33,837 nucleotides of DNA, taken from Mycobacterium sp. Its GTDB lineage: Bacteria > Actinomycetota > Actinomycetes > Mycobacteriales > Mycobacteriaceae. The DNA lies in contig JAPLAO010000130.1 of the NCBI GenBank assembly GCA_026393245.1, positions 1 through 33,837 of the forward strand, given 5' to 3'. Under the pieces are notes generated by a model. The model was not told the DNA's origin. It saw nothing but the letters and a program-made list of their open reading frames with translations, and searched no databases. Positions 10,260 through 18,078 of this stretch are shown piece after piece. The stretch's first letter is position 1, and the number at the start of each line of letters is the position of its first letter. Made by a program: the position numbers and the translations under genes.

Positions 10260-12005
10260 ATGAAGTTTCGTCAGACGTTCGGATTGTTACTCATTCCCGT
10301 AGTCGTTGCCAGCGTGGCCAGCTGCGGTCGATCGTCGGACTCGACCGGCAGCGTGGCGGGTACGTCGGCATCGTCCGGACCGTCGGGCGACCCAACGAAG
10401 GATCAGACTCTGGGTAGTCCGCACCGGGGCGGCACGATGAAGGTCATCTGGCAGGGTTTTGGATCATCGATCGACCCGGGTATCGACTATGACGGCAACT
10501 GGTCGCTGCTGCGGATGACCAACGACGGCCTGCTCACCTGGAAGCGCGTCCCTGGCGCGGATGGCAACACCCTGGTTGCCGATCTCGCCACCGAGATCCC
10601 GAAGCCGAGCGAGGACGGACTCAGCTACGAGTTCACGGTGCGCAAGGGTGTGAAGTACTCGACCGGCCAGGAGGTCAAGCCGAGTGACTTCACGGCGACG
10701 ATCGAGCGTCAGTACAAGCTGCCCGGACCGGTTGCGAACTTCTACTCGGCGATCAAGGGCGGCGCGGAGTGCGAAGCAACCCCGGAAGCCGGCAAGGCGT
10801 GCAATCTGAGTGACGGAATCCTCGCCGATGACGCAGCGATGACCGTGACCTTCAAGCTCGCCAAAAAAGACCCTGACTTCCTCCAGAAACTCGCACTTCC
10901 GTTCGCCTACGTTCTGCCGGCCGATACTCCGGCAGAGGAAGCCGGTGTGAAGCCGTTGCCCGCGACCGGTCCGTACATGATTGAGAGCTACACGCCCAGC
11001 GAGAGCATGGTGATGGTTCGCAATCCGGAGTTTGTGCAGTGGTCGCAGGAGGCGCAGCCGAACGGATACCCGGATCGGATCGAGTTCAACCTCGCCATCA
11101 ATCCGAATGAGGGCACGACACAGGTCGCCAACGGTGACGCGGACTTCATCGCCGACCAGCCCCCGGCCGACCGGCTGGAGGAGATCAGCACTAAGTACCA
11201 GGATCGGATCTTCATCGACCCGAGGCCGCAGGTGTATCACATGGTTCTCAACACCCAGGTTGCGCCGTTCGACAACCTGAAGGTCCGGCAGGCGCTCAAT
11301 TACGCGGCGGATCGCAAGGCGCTGCAGCAGATCTGGGGTGGCCCGAAGCTCGCGGAGATCACCTGTCAGGTGCTGCCGCCGAACTTCCCGTCGTATGAGC
11401 CCTACTGCCCGTGGACGAAGGACCCGGGTACTACCTGGAGCGCACCCGATATGGAGAAGGCTAAGCAGCTCGTCGAGGAGTCGGGAACGGAAGGGCAGAA
11501 GGTAGTCATCATCACGACTAACGAGGATGGCTACACCGCGATCAGTAACTACTTCGTTTCGCTGCTGAAGGAACTCGGATACGACGCAAGTTCGAAGGCG
11601 TTGAATTCCAGCGTGCAATACACCTATGTCCAGGACTCCTCGAATAAGGCACAGATCTCGCCGAGCTACTGGTATCCGGACTACACCGCGCCCGCGGACT
11701 TCCTGGACGTTGTCGTGGGATGCGGCGGATACCGGGCTAACAGCACGGCTAATCCGAACCTCTCCATGTTCTGTGATCCGGCGATCGACAAGAAAACCAA
11801 GGAGGCCGAGGCGTTGCAGCTCACCGATCCCGCGGCTGCGGCAAAGGCATGGACCGAGATCGACAAGCTCGTTACCGATGCTGCGCCATGGGTGCCGATG
11901 TTCGTCGGCAGCAAGCTCGACTTCGTCTCCGCGCGGGTGGGCAACTACAAGTACAACCCGTCGGTCGTGGGTGGATTCATGATCGAGCAAGCCTGGGTGC
12001 AGTAA
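10260..12005 (+). CDS. Peptide/nickel ABC transporter substrate-binding lipoprotein (DppA/OppA-like)
   Basis: A 581-residue family 5 extracellular solute-binding protein. The lipoprotein signal has a short basic start, hydrophobic core and lipobox VASC, with Cys22 as the lipidated residue. A Ser/Gly/Thr-rich linker precedes HRGGTMKVIWQGFGSSIDP, the usual start of the fold. Family features include GLSYEFTVRKGVKYSTGQEVKPSDF, LPATGPYMIESYTP and DNLKVRQALNYAADRKAL. Start ATG 10260 has a Shine-Dalgarno AGGGAG (10248-10253) 6 nt upstream; the open frame above it lies inside the M28 gene. It heads an importer operon with two permeases and two ATPases. The ligand (oligopeptide, metal complex or other) cannot be decided. 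Confidence 0.93.
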   Translation: MKFRQTFGLLLIPVVVASVASCGRSSDSTGSVAGTSASSGPSGDPTKDQTLGSPHRGGTMKVIWQGFGSSIDPGIDYDGNWSLLRMTNDGLLTWKRVPGADGNTLVADLATEIPKPSEDGLSYEFTVRKGVKYSTGQEVKPSDFTATIERQYKLPGPVANFYSAIKGGAECEATPEAGKACNLSDGILADDAAMTVTFKLAKKDPDFLQKLALPFAYVLPADTPAEEAGVKPLPATGPYMIESYTPSESMVMVRNPEFVQWSQEAQPNGYPDRIEFNLAINPNEGTTQVANGDADFIADQPPADRLEEISTKYQDRIFIDPRPQVYHMVLNTQVAPFDNLKVRQALNYAADRKALQQIWGGPKLAEITCQVLPPNFPSYEPYCPWTKDPGTTWSAPDMEKAKQLVEESGTEGQKVVIITTNEDGYTAISNYFVSLLKELGYDASSKALNSSVQYTYVQDSSNKAQISPSYWYPDYTAPADFLDVVVGCGGYRANSTANPNLSMFCDPAIDKKTKEAEALQLTDPAAAAKAWTEIDKLVTDAAPWVPMFVGSKLDFVSARVGNYKYNPSVVGGFMIEQAWVQ

Positions 12006-12024
12006 CGGCCCACATGACCTGCAC

Positions 12025-13044
12025 GTGACCATGACCACGCAGGCCGCCGCCCGCCCCGGCCGGCGGACTTGGGCGACCGCGATCTCCCGACTGCGCCGCA
12101 ACCGTGCCGCGATGCTGGCGGCTGCCGCACTGGTTCTGATCGCTGCGGGCACCCTGCTCGCCCCGGTCTACGCCAGTCATGTCGCCCACACCGATCCCTT
12201 TGCCTCAAACCTGTCGGGGACGGTGCAGATCGACGGACAACAGGTGCCGGTCATCCAGCCGAACGCAAGCGGTCTCGGTTCGATCCCGATCGCGCCGACG
12301 CTGGGATCGCAGTACTTCCTCGGTGCCGACACCCAGGGTCGGGACGTGGCGGCGCGCCTTCTCTATGGTGGCCGGGCGTCGCTGCTCGTCGGTATCGGTG
12401 CGGCGATGATCGCGTGCCTTATCGCGACGCTGGTGGGACTCGTCGCCGGCTTCCTCGGGGGGGCGACTGACGCTGTCGTCTCACGGACCCTCGATGTCAT
12501 CTGGGCGTTCCCGATCTACCTTCTGGCGATTGCCCTCTCGACCGTGCTTCTCACGCAGGGACTTTCGATCGGGCCGATCACGATCGATCCACAGAGCCTG
12601 TGGTTGCCTATTCTCATCATCGGCGTGATTTACGTCCCCTACGTGGCACGGCCGGTGCGCGGTGAAGTGATCGCGGTACGGCACCGAGACTACGTCGAGG
12701 CGGCGATCGCGCAGGGCGCAAAGCGCAGGCGTCTGCTCTTCCGCGAGGTACTGCCGAATGTCATCCCGAGCGTGATCGTCATATTTCCACTCATGGTCGC
12801 GACGTGCATCCTGACCGAGTCGGCGCTGTCGTTCCTCTCGATCGGCGTGCAGCCCCCCCAGGCAAGTTGGGGCAGCCTCATCAACGACGGGCAGGCCCAG
12901 CTCTACACCCGGCCATGGGTCTCGATCGCTCCGGGAATCCTCATCACCATCACCATCCTGGCGCTCAACGTCCTCGGCGACGGCATCCGCGAGGCGGTCG
13001 ACCCCCGCGCGAAGGTACGCACCCGTCGGCTGCGGAAGGCGTGA
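12025..13044 (+). CDS. ABC transporter permease, DppC/OppC-like
   Basis: A 339-residue inner-membrane permease. Its N-terminal cytoplasmic segment (RRTWATAISRLRRNRAAM) leads into a first membrane helix, then an extracytoplasmic stretch with FLGADTQGRDVAARLLYGGRASL, the usual OppC_N/permease junction. Further hydrophobic segments follow. The EAA loop that contacts the ATPase is YVEAAIAQGAKRRRLLFREVLPNV. SFLSIGVQPPQASWGSLI and the C-terminal LNVLGDGIREAVDPR are DppC/OppC hallmarks. GTG 12025 or ATG 12031 could be the start; no convincing Shine-Dalgarno is seen. It follows the binding protein by 19 bp. The DppC-type gene comes before the DppB-type gene, the reverse of the common order. Confidence 0.92.
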   Translation: MTMTTQAAARPGRRTWATAISRLRRNRAAMLAAAALVLIAAGTLLAPVYASHVAHTDPFASNLSGTVQIDGQQVPVIQPNASGLGSIPIAPTLGSQYFLGADTQGRDVAARLLYGGRASLLVGIGAAMIACLIATLVGLVAGFLGGATDAVVSRTLDVIWAFPIYLLAIALSTVLLTQGLSIGPITIDPQSLWLPILIIGVIYVPYVARPVRGEVIAVRHRDYVEAAIAQGAKRRRLLFREVLPNVIPSVIVIFPLMVATCILTESALSFLSIGVQPPQASWGSLINDGQAQLYTRPWVSIAPGILITITILALNVLGDGIREAVDPRAKVRTRRLRKA

Positions 13045-14012
13045 TGATCGCCTTCATCGTCCGCCGTTTCCTATCGATGACGGTCGTGCTGTTCTCCCTG
13101 AGTGTTCTGGTCTTCCTCATTTTCTTTGCCACACCCGGTATCGATCCGGCCCGCCGGATGGCGGGACGCAACGCCACACCGGCGAACATCGCGGCCATTC
13201 GCGCAGAGTTCAGTCTTGACCGACCGTTGCCCATTCAGTACGTCACGATGATGGATCACATCCTCGTGCAGCGCGATGTCGAGTCGTATACAAACCGCGG
13301 CGTCCAGGTGATCCCCGAGATCGTCCGCGCCGCGCCGGTGACGCTCTCGCTGGTGCTCGGTGCTTCCGTGATCTGGGTGCTCGCGAGTATCGCGCTCGGC
13401 GTCGTGGCGGCCTCGCTGCGCGGCACGATCTGGGATCCGCTGATCATGGCTGTCGCGCTTATCGGTGTGTCGCTGCCGGTGTTTTGGCTGGGCATGGTGG
13501 CGAACCTGTTCACCCAGCAACGGTGGAACGACACATGGATCTTCAGATGGGTTCCACCCCTTGGTTATACGCGACTGACAGACAATCCACTGCTGTGGTT
13601 TCAGCACCTGGTGATCCCCTGGATCGTCCTCTCGATCCTGTACGTCGGTTTCTACGCGCGCATCCTTCGCTCCGATCTCATCGAGAAGGAGAATGAGGAC
13701 TACATCCGTACCGCGCGCGCCAAGGGGATTTCCGAGCGCCGAGTAATGCTGCGGCATCAACTCCGAGCGTCGCTCATCACCTTCGTGAGCCTGTTCGGAC
13801 TTGACTTCGGCGCGCTGGTGGCAGGCGGGGCACTGCTCGTCGAAGTTGTGTTCGGACTGCCAGGGGTCGGCCGGCTGACGTACCTTTCGCTCGCCGGCCT
13901 CGACCTTCCGGTCATCATGACCACGGTTCTCTACGGGGCGTTTGTCATCGTCATCGCCAGTACCGCAGTCGATGTCCTCTATGCCTGGCTTGACCCGAGG
14001 ACGCGAACCTGA
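13044..14012 (+). CDS. ABC transporter permease, DppB/OppB-like
   Basis: A 322-residue membrane permease. It starts with IAFIVRRFLSMTVVLFSLSVLVFLIFFATPG, the characteristic first helix of DppB/OppB proteins. Family features follow: ANIAAIRAEFSLDRPLPIQY, VSLPVFWLGM, the EAA loop YIRTARAKGISERRVMLRHQLR, and ALLVEVVFGLPGVGRL. ATG 13044 overlaps the preceding stop by one base; GTG 13041 is an alternative. Its own stop overlaps the start of the first ATPase gene by one base, so the three genes are translationally coupled. Confidence 0.92.
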   Translation: MIAFIVRRFLSMTVVLFSLSVLVFLIFFATPGIDPARRMAGRNATPANIAAIRAEFSLDRPLPIQYVTMMDHILVQRDVESYTNRGVQVIPEIVRAAPVTLSLVLGASVIWVLASIALGVVAASLRGTIWDPLIMAVALIGVSLPVFWLGMVANLFTQQRWNDTWIFRWVPPLGYTRLTDNPLLWFQHLVIPWIVLSILYVGFYARILRSDLIEKENEDYIRTARAKGISERRVMLRHQLRASLITFVSLFGLDFGALVAGGALLVEVVFGLPGVGRLTYLSLAGLDLPVIMTTVLYGAFVIVIASTAVDVLYAWLDPRTRT

Positions 14013-14995
14013 TGGGCGCACCATTGCTGGAAGTCGTCGACCTGCGCGTGCGGTTTGAGACCCAGACCGGCCCGGTAACCGCAGTGGACGGCGTCTCCTT
14101 CACCGTCGAGGAACAGAGCATCGTCGGTATCGTCGGCGAGTCCGGATCCGGTAAGAGCGTGACGATGATGAGCGTCATGGGCCTGCTCATCGACCCGAAC
14201 GCACGCATCGAGGGGGAGGTGCGCTACCGGGGGCGTGATCTTCTCGCACTGAAGCGCGACGAGTGGAGGCAGATCCGCGGAGCGGAGATCGCGATGATCT
14301 TTCAGGACCCGATGACCTCGCTGCACCCGGTGTTGCGGGTGGGCGCTCAGATCGCCGAGCAACTGCGGGCGCATGAGCGTCTCTCCAAGGCGCAAGCCCG
14401 AGATCGGGTCGTTGAGTTGTTGCACCAGGTCGGGATTCCCGATCCGGCGCAGCGCCTCAACTCCTATCCTCATGAGTTCTCCGGCGGCCAGCGCCAACGT
14501 CTGATGATCGCGATGGCGCTGTCCTGTAAACCGAAGCTTCTCATCGCCGATGAGCCCACTACCGCGCTTGACGTCACGATCCAGGCACAGATCCTGGACC
14601 TGATCCGCGCCGTCGCGCGGGACTATGGCACCAGCGTCATCCTCATCACCCACGATCTCGGCGTCGTCGCCCAGATCGCAGATCACGTTCAGGTGATGTA
14701 CGACGGAAAGGTGATCGAGTCCGGGCCGACGGCGGCGATCTTCGACGATCCTCGTCACCCGTACACCTGGGGGCTGCTCGGCTCAATGCCCCGGGTCGAC
14801 CGGCCCCGACTGGACCGGCTACCGACGATTCCCGGCGCACCACCGGCTCCGCACGCGCGCCGGACCGGTTGTGTGTTCGCCCCGCGCTGTGACCACAGGC
14901 TGGCCGAGTGCGCCACGACTCCGCCGCTCGTCGCCGATGACGCCGGACATCGTGACGCGTGCATCCTTCCCCGGCCGCGGGCGGCGCTTCGATGA
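14012..14995 (+). CDS. ABC transporter ATP-binding protein, DppD/OppD-like
   Basis: A 327-residue ATPase energising the peptide importer at the inner face of the membrane. Walker A is GESGSGKS, the Q-loop region [14 protein letters not shown], the ABC signature FSGGQRQRL, Walker B LLIADEPT with [12 protein letters not shown] after it, and the switch His lies in [10 protein letters not shown]. The C-terminal Opp/Dpp extension contains [14 protein letters not shown] and a later Cys, the four-cysteine motif typical of OppD/DppD proteins. The start is ATG 14012 in a TGATG overlap; it overlaps the next gene by 4 bp. Confidence 0.94.
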   Translation: MGAPLLEVVDLRVRFETQTGPVTAVDGVSFTVEEQSIVGIVGESGSGKSVTMMSVMGLLIDPNARIEGEVRYRGRDLLALKRDEWRQIRGAEIAMIFQDPMTSLHPVLRVGAQIAEQLRAHERLSKAQARDRVVELLHQVGIPDPAQRLNSYPHEFSGGQRQRLMIAMALSCKPKLLIADEPTTALDVTIQAQILDLIRAVARDYGTSVILITHDLGVVAQIADHVQVMYDGKVIESGPTAAIFDDPRHPYTWGLLGSMPRVDRPRLDRLPTIPGAPPAPHARRTGCVFAPRCDHRLAECATTPPLVADDAGHRDACILPRPRAALR

Positions 14996-15978
14996 GCGCG
15001 CCACTTTTGCACGCTGACGGCGTCTCCAAGCGTTATCCCCTGCGCGGTAGCGGTCTACTGAGGCGCACCCGGGGATGGATCCACGCGGTCGACGATGTCT
15101 CGCTTGATGTCTATGAGGGCGAGACGCTCGGGCTCGTCGGAGAATCGGGATGCGGTAAATCGACACTCGGGCGTGTGCTGCTGCGTCTGCTGGACCCCGA
15201 TTCAGGAACGATCTCCTTCGCCGGAACTGATATCACAGGTATCGGGGGCGAGGATCTGCGCCGGATGCGCCGGGAGATGCAGATCGTGTTTCAGGATCCC
15301 GCGGCATCGCTGAACCCCCGGCACCGTGCCGGCGCGATCGTCGGGGCGCCGTTAGCCATTCATGGCGTGGGCACCGCAGCCCAGCGCCAGGAGCGAGCGC
15401 GGGAGCTTCTGGAGATCGTCGGGCTACGACGCGAATACGCCGACCGCTATCCGCATGAGTTCTCCGGCGGTCAGCGTCAACGTATCGGCATCGCCCGGGC
15501 GATCGCGCTCAATCCCCGCCTTGTGATCGCCGATGAACCGGTGTCGGCCCTTGACGTGTCTGTCCAGGCCCAGATTCTCAACCTGCTTGCCGACCTCCAG
15601 CGGGATCTCGGTCTCACGTACGTCTTCATCGCACACGATCTCGCTGTCGTGCGGCAGGTATCGGATCGCGTTGCGGTCATGTATCTCGGCCGTATCGTCG
15701 AGATCGGCCCGGCGCTCGAGGTGTGTGACCGCCCCGCGCACCACTACACGAATGCCCTGTTATCGGCCGTGCCCATTCCCGAGGTGTCCGGGATCCGCAC
15801 GCGCGAAAGGATCATCCTCCGCGGTGATGTGCCAAGCCTTGCCACGCCACCGACCGGCTGTGCGTTTCACCCGCGATGTGCGGCGGCAACGGATCTGTGT
15901 GCCCGTGAGCGACCGGCACTGGTTCCGCGGGCCTCCGGCGCCGGGGAGCACGCGGTGGCCTGCCACCATCCGATCTGA
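14992..15978 (+). CDS. ABC transporter ATP-binding protein, DppF/OppF-like
   Basis: The second ATPase of the importer, 328 residues. Walker A is GESGCGKS, the Q-loop IVFQDPAASLNPRH, the signature FSGGQRQRI, Walker B LVIADEPVSALDVSVQAQ and the switch FIAHDLAVVRQVSD. The C-terminal cysteine motif is CAFHPRCAAATDLC with a final Cys near the end. The start ATG 14992 makes an ATGA overlap with the first ATPase; 11 further codons of open frame upstream are inside that gene. It ends 5 bp from the convergent stop of whiB3, and no terminator hairpin is evident between them. Confidence 0.94.
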   Translation: MSAPLLHADGVSKRYPLRGSGLLRRTRGWIHAVDDVSLDVYEGETLGLVGESGCGKSTLGRVLLRLLDPDSGTISFAGTDITGIGGEDLRRMRREMQIVFQDPAASLNPRHRAGAIVGAPLAIHGVGTAAQRQERARELLEIVGLRREYADRYPHEFSGGQRQRIGIARAIALNPRLVIADEPVSALDVSVQAQILNLLADLQRDLGLTYVFIAHDLAVVRQVSDRVAVMYLGRIVEIGPALEVCDRPAHHYTNALLSAVPIPEVSGIRTRERIILRGDVPSLATPPTGCAFHPRCAAATDLCARERPALVPRASGAGEHAVACHHPI

Positions 15979-15983
15979 GAGCC

Positions 15984-16277
15984 TCAGGCGCTTCGGCGTC
16001 CGATTCCTCGCTTGAGCAGGAGTTCCCGTTCGGCCTCGCTCAAACCGCCCCAGATGCCATAGGGCTCGCCGACCGTCAACGCATGCGTCCGGCACTGGGT
16101 GATCACCGGGCACTGGCGGCACATCTGCTTTGCCTGCATTTCGCGCTGGGTCCGAGCCCGGCCGCGCTCACCATCGGGATGGAAGAACACCGACGATTCG
16201 ACGCCCCGGCAGAGGCCCTGTAACTGCCAGTCCCAGGTATCTGTGTTCGGACCAGGTAGCTGCTGCGGCTGTAGCAT
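15984..16277 (-). CDS. whiB3: Redox-sensing Fe-S transcription factor WhiB3
   Basis: Small [4Fe-4S] regulator that binds the primary sigma factor and controls redox and lipid metabolism genes in mycobacteria. The 97-residue protein has the four cluster cysteines C23, C53, C56 and C62 (C-x29-CxxC-x5-C), then the GIWGG turn (residues 74-78) and a basic C-terminus. FFHPDGERGRARTQRE and the start LQPQQLPGPNTDTWDWQLQGLC closely match WhiB3 as remembered. The start at 16277 is chosen because a Shine-Dalgarno GAGAGGGG (16285-16292, minus strand) lies 7 nt upstream and the length fits; an ATG at 16328 would add 17 atypical residues. It points opposite to its neighbours, as in M. tuberculosis. Confidence 0.95.
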   Translation of the reverse strand: MLQPQQLPGPNTDTWDWQLQGLCRGVESSVFFHPDGERGRARTQREMQAKQMCRQCPVITQCRTHALTVGEPYGIWGGLSEAERELLLKRGIGRRSA

Positions 16278-16365
16278 ATGAATGCCCCTCTCTCCGTGCA
16301 TTTTTCGCACATATGAGTCGTGGATCAATGTTGAGCTGTGTCGCCGTTGACCACTCGTGACCGCA

Positions 16366-16395
16366 ACGTTATGAGGGCTGATGAAACGCCGTCAA
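16366..16395 (-). promoter_or_regulatory. Candidate SigA-type promoter of whiB3
   Basis: On the minus strand, TTGACG (16390-16395) is separated by 18 nt from TAACGT (16366-16371), which fits TANNNT. Transcription would begin near 16359, leaving a leader of about 80 nt that includes the whiB3 Shine-Dalgarno. Confidence 0.5.
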
Positions 16396-16578
16396 GGGTC
16401 TTTGGATGTGTAAAATCCCGTATCTGCAGCGCCGGAATTTACGTCACGTTCATCTTTGGACCTGTTTGCCTGCGATTCACGCAGGAGACCCCCGGCATTG
16501 GGCATGCCTGTGCTGAAGTTCAGGCCTTGAGTTGACACGGCCGTAACGCGGGCAGCACAAACTCTTAACCGTGATTGA

Positions 16579-16584
16579 TAACGT
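16579..16584 (+). promoter_or_regulatory. -10-like TAACGT box upstream of the TPR-like gene
   Basis: TAACGT ends 9 nt before ATG 16594, so a transcript would have at most a few leader bases. The same TAACGT(T/C)G string occurs upstream of whiB3 and sigD. No matching -35 was recognised. Confidence 0.4.
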
Positions 16585-16593
16585 CGCCAACCG

Positions 16594-17409
16594 ATGATCT
16601 CGAGCACGTCGGCCTCCACGTTGGGCTCCGCCGCTTTCGGCGCTGAACCCGGCCGCTGGCCGTTGCCGGCGGCGCGGGGCGCGGAGGAATTTCTGCTGCG
16701 TGCCGTGGCGGCCGGCGGCCAGGGGCGCTATGCAAGCGCCCAGGCCGATATCGCCGAACTGCTCCGCCGCGACCCCCCGGGGCGATGGGTGTCATTGGCG
16801 ATGAGCACTCGGGCGTCGTTTTACCGTCAGCTGGGTTGGCACGCGTTAGCCCGCGGGTGGGACGGCCGGGCGCTGGCCCGGGCCGGCAGTGATGCCCAGG
16901 CCGGCGTCGACGCCCTCATCGGTCTGGCGGCCGATGCACTCGGGCTGGGTCGGCTGGCCGCCTCGGCCGCACTGCTCACCCGCGCCACCGCACTGTTGGA
17001 CGGTGCCGGTGCCGAGGCCCCGCCCGACCGCGTGCCGATCAGGCTGTCCTGGGTGCGCGCCGAACTGGCGATGGCGGCGGGCCACGGCGACGATGCCCGC
17101 GATCATGCCCGGCGCGGGGTCGACCTCGCCGAACAGGCGCTTCCGGCCTTGCGCCGCCATCGTGTGAAGAGTGACGTCGTGCTCGCGGCGGCGTTGTGCA
17201 GCGCCGGCGACCTGGCGGCATCGCGCGCCGTGGCCGACGCCGCGCTGACCGACACCCTGACCTACGGCCTGGTGCCGCTTCGCTGGGCCCTGGCCTGTCT
17301 GCTGGCCGGAATCGGCAGTGCGACCCACGGCCAGTCCGAAATCGCCGATATCCGGGACCACAGCGCCGCATTCGTCACGCGCCACGGCGGTCACCTGCGC
17401 AGCAGCTAA
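16594..17409 (+). CDS. Conserved helical (TPR-like) protein upstream of sigD
   Basis: A 271-residue Ala/Leu/Arg-rich protein with repeating helix pairs that resemble degenerate tetratricopeptide repeats, such as AVAAGGQGRYASAQADIAELL, LGWHALARGWDGRALARAG and RAELAMAAGHGDDARDHARRG. No catalytic motif, signal peptide or membrane segment is seen. Its position directly upstream of sigD and downstream of divergent whiB3 corresponds to the conserved hypothetical Rv3415c of M. tuberculosis. A role as a protein-interaction scaffold is plausible but unproven. ATG 16594 is the only good start. It ends about 80-90 bp before sigD. Confidence 0.8.
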   Translation: MISSTSASTLGSAAFGAEPGRWPLPAARGAEEFLLRAVAAGGQGRYASAQADIAELLRRDPPGRWVSLAMSTRASFYRQLGWHALARGWDGRALARAGSDAQAGVDALIGLAADALGLGRLAASAALLTRATALLDGAGAEAPPDRVPIRLSWVRAELAMAAGHGDDARDHARRGVDLAEQALPALRRHRVKSDVVLAAALCSAGDLAASRAVADAALTDTLTYGLVPLRWALACLLAGIGSATHGQSEIADIRDHSAAFVTRHGGHLRSS

Positions 17410-17475
17410 CGGCCCATCCGCAGTTCCGGCCGATATTGTCTGTAGCTGAGCCAGCCCGCCGGAATTCCCCGGTCC

Positions 17476-17501
17476 GTAACGTTGGAGATGCCGTCGCCGA
17501 T
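17476..17501 (+). promoter_or_regulatory. GTAACG-N16-CGAT element at the start of sigD (possible SigD-type promoter)
   Basis: GTAACG (17476-17481), 16 nt, then CGAT (17498-17501). As I recall it, the consensus reported for SigD-dependent promoters is of the form GTAACG...CGAT. The -10 part overlaps the likely sigD start codon, so it could drive only a shortened product. Alternatively TAACGT (17477-17482) is a -10 box that gives a nearly leaderless sigD transcript. Confidence 0.3.
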
Positions 17502-18078
17502 GTCCATTCCAGGAGAGCGTCTCGACGCTGCTGTGGCGCAGGCCGTGGCAGGCGATCGGAATGCCCTCCGAGAAGTAGTGGAGATCATCCGCCCGATCGT
17601 GGTCCGGTACGTCCGGGCTCGAGTGGGGGCCGCAGAGCGCAGTGGGCTCTCGGCTGACGACGTTGCTCAGGAGGTTTGCTTGGCCGCCATCCAGGCGCTG
17701 CCGCGCTACCAGGACCAGGGACGCCCCTTCCTGGCCTTCGTCTACGGCATTGCGTCACACAAGGTCGCCGACGCTCACCGCGCGGCAGGCCGTAACCGCT
17801 CCGAGCCCACCGAGGTGGTACCGGAACGGCTCTCGCTCGATGCGGGCCCTGAGCAGATGGCCATTCAGTCCGATTCCTCCGCCCGGATGACCAAGCTGCT
17901 ATCGATACTTCCGGAGAAGCAACGCGAGATCCTGACCCTTCGTATCGTGGTGGGGATGTCCGCCGAGGAGACGGCCGAGGCCGTCGGCAGCACGCCCGGC
18001 GCCGTGCGGGTCGCCCAGCATCGTGCCCTCGCGCGACTGAAGGCGGAGATCGACGGATCGGGGTTCGACTATGTCTGA
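17488..18078 (+). CDS. sigD: ECF RNA polymerase sigma factor SigD
   Basis: Extracytoplasmic-function sigma factor. Sigma region 2 spans roughly residues 28-95, including RPIVVRYVRARVG, SADDVAQEVCLAAIQALPRYQDQG and FVYGIASHKVADAHRAAGR. Region 4 spans about 130-190 with LPEKQREILTLRIVVGMSAEETAEAVGSTPGAVRVAQHRALARLK. The best starts are ATG 17488 (196 residues) or ATG 17500 (MSIPGERLDAAV, 192 residues), the latter matching where similarity to M. tuberculosis SigD begins. A TTG six bases above 17488 is also in frame but unlikely. It overlaps rsdA by 8 bp, coupling it to its inhibitor. Confidence 0.94.
   Translation: MPSPMSIPGERLDAAVAQAVAGDRNALREVVEIIRPIVVRYVRARVGAAERSGLSADDVAQEVCLAAIQALPRYQDQGRPFLAFVYGIASHKVADAHRAAGRNRSEPTEVVPERLSLDAGPEQMAIQSDSSARMTKLLSILPEKQREILTLRIVVGMSAEETAEAVGSTPGAVRVAQHRALARLKAEIDGSGFDYV

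Larger units (their letters stand above)
16278..16593. other. 316-bp divergent intergenic region between whiB3 and the TPR-like gene
   Basis: Noncoding stretch holding promoters for both sides. It contains the whiB3 promoter candidate (16366-16395, minus) and a TAACGT box before the plus-strand gene (16579-16584). An isolated TTGACA (16532-16537, plus) has no convincing -10 at 16-18 nt. A weak hairpin is GCCTG (16506-16510) with CAGGC (16521-16525). The short frames in this stretch have no family resemblance or start signals, so no gene is called. The region is less GC-rich than its surroundings. Confidence 0.6.

Noticed and set aside
10464..12152. 562-codon open frame on the minus strand opposite the binding-protein gene
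   Set aside because: It is the complement of a well-supported lipoprotein gene, is Arg/Val/Leu-rich with no family motif, and has no start signals; long antisense frames are expected at this GC content.
7624..15978. The block between groEL1 and whiB3 as an integrated mobile element
   Set aside because: No integrase, transposase, tRNA target, direct repeats or inverted repeats were found at its edges; transfer remains only a codon-use and synteny hint.
15979..15983. Terminator between the importer operon and whiB3
   Set aside because: The gap is only 5 bp and no GC hairpin with a T-run was seen nearby.
16278..16328. Longer WhiB3 starting at 16328
   Set aside because: The extra residues are not typical of WhiB3, and the Shine-Dalgarno at 16285-16292 fits ATG 16277.
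16532..16560. SigA promoter built on TTGACA at 16532
   Set aside because: No acceptable -10 hexamer lies 16-19 nt downstream.
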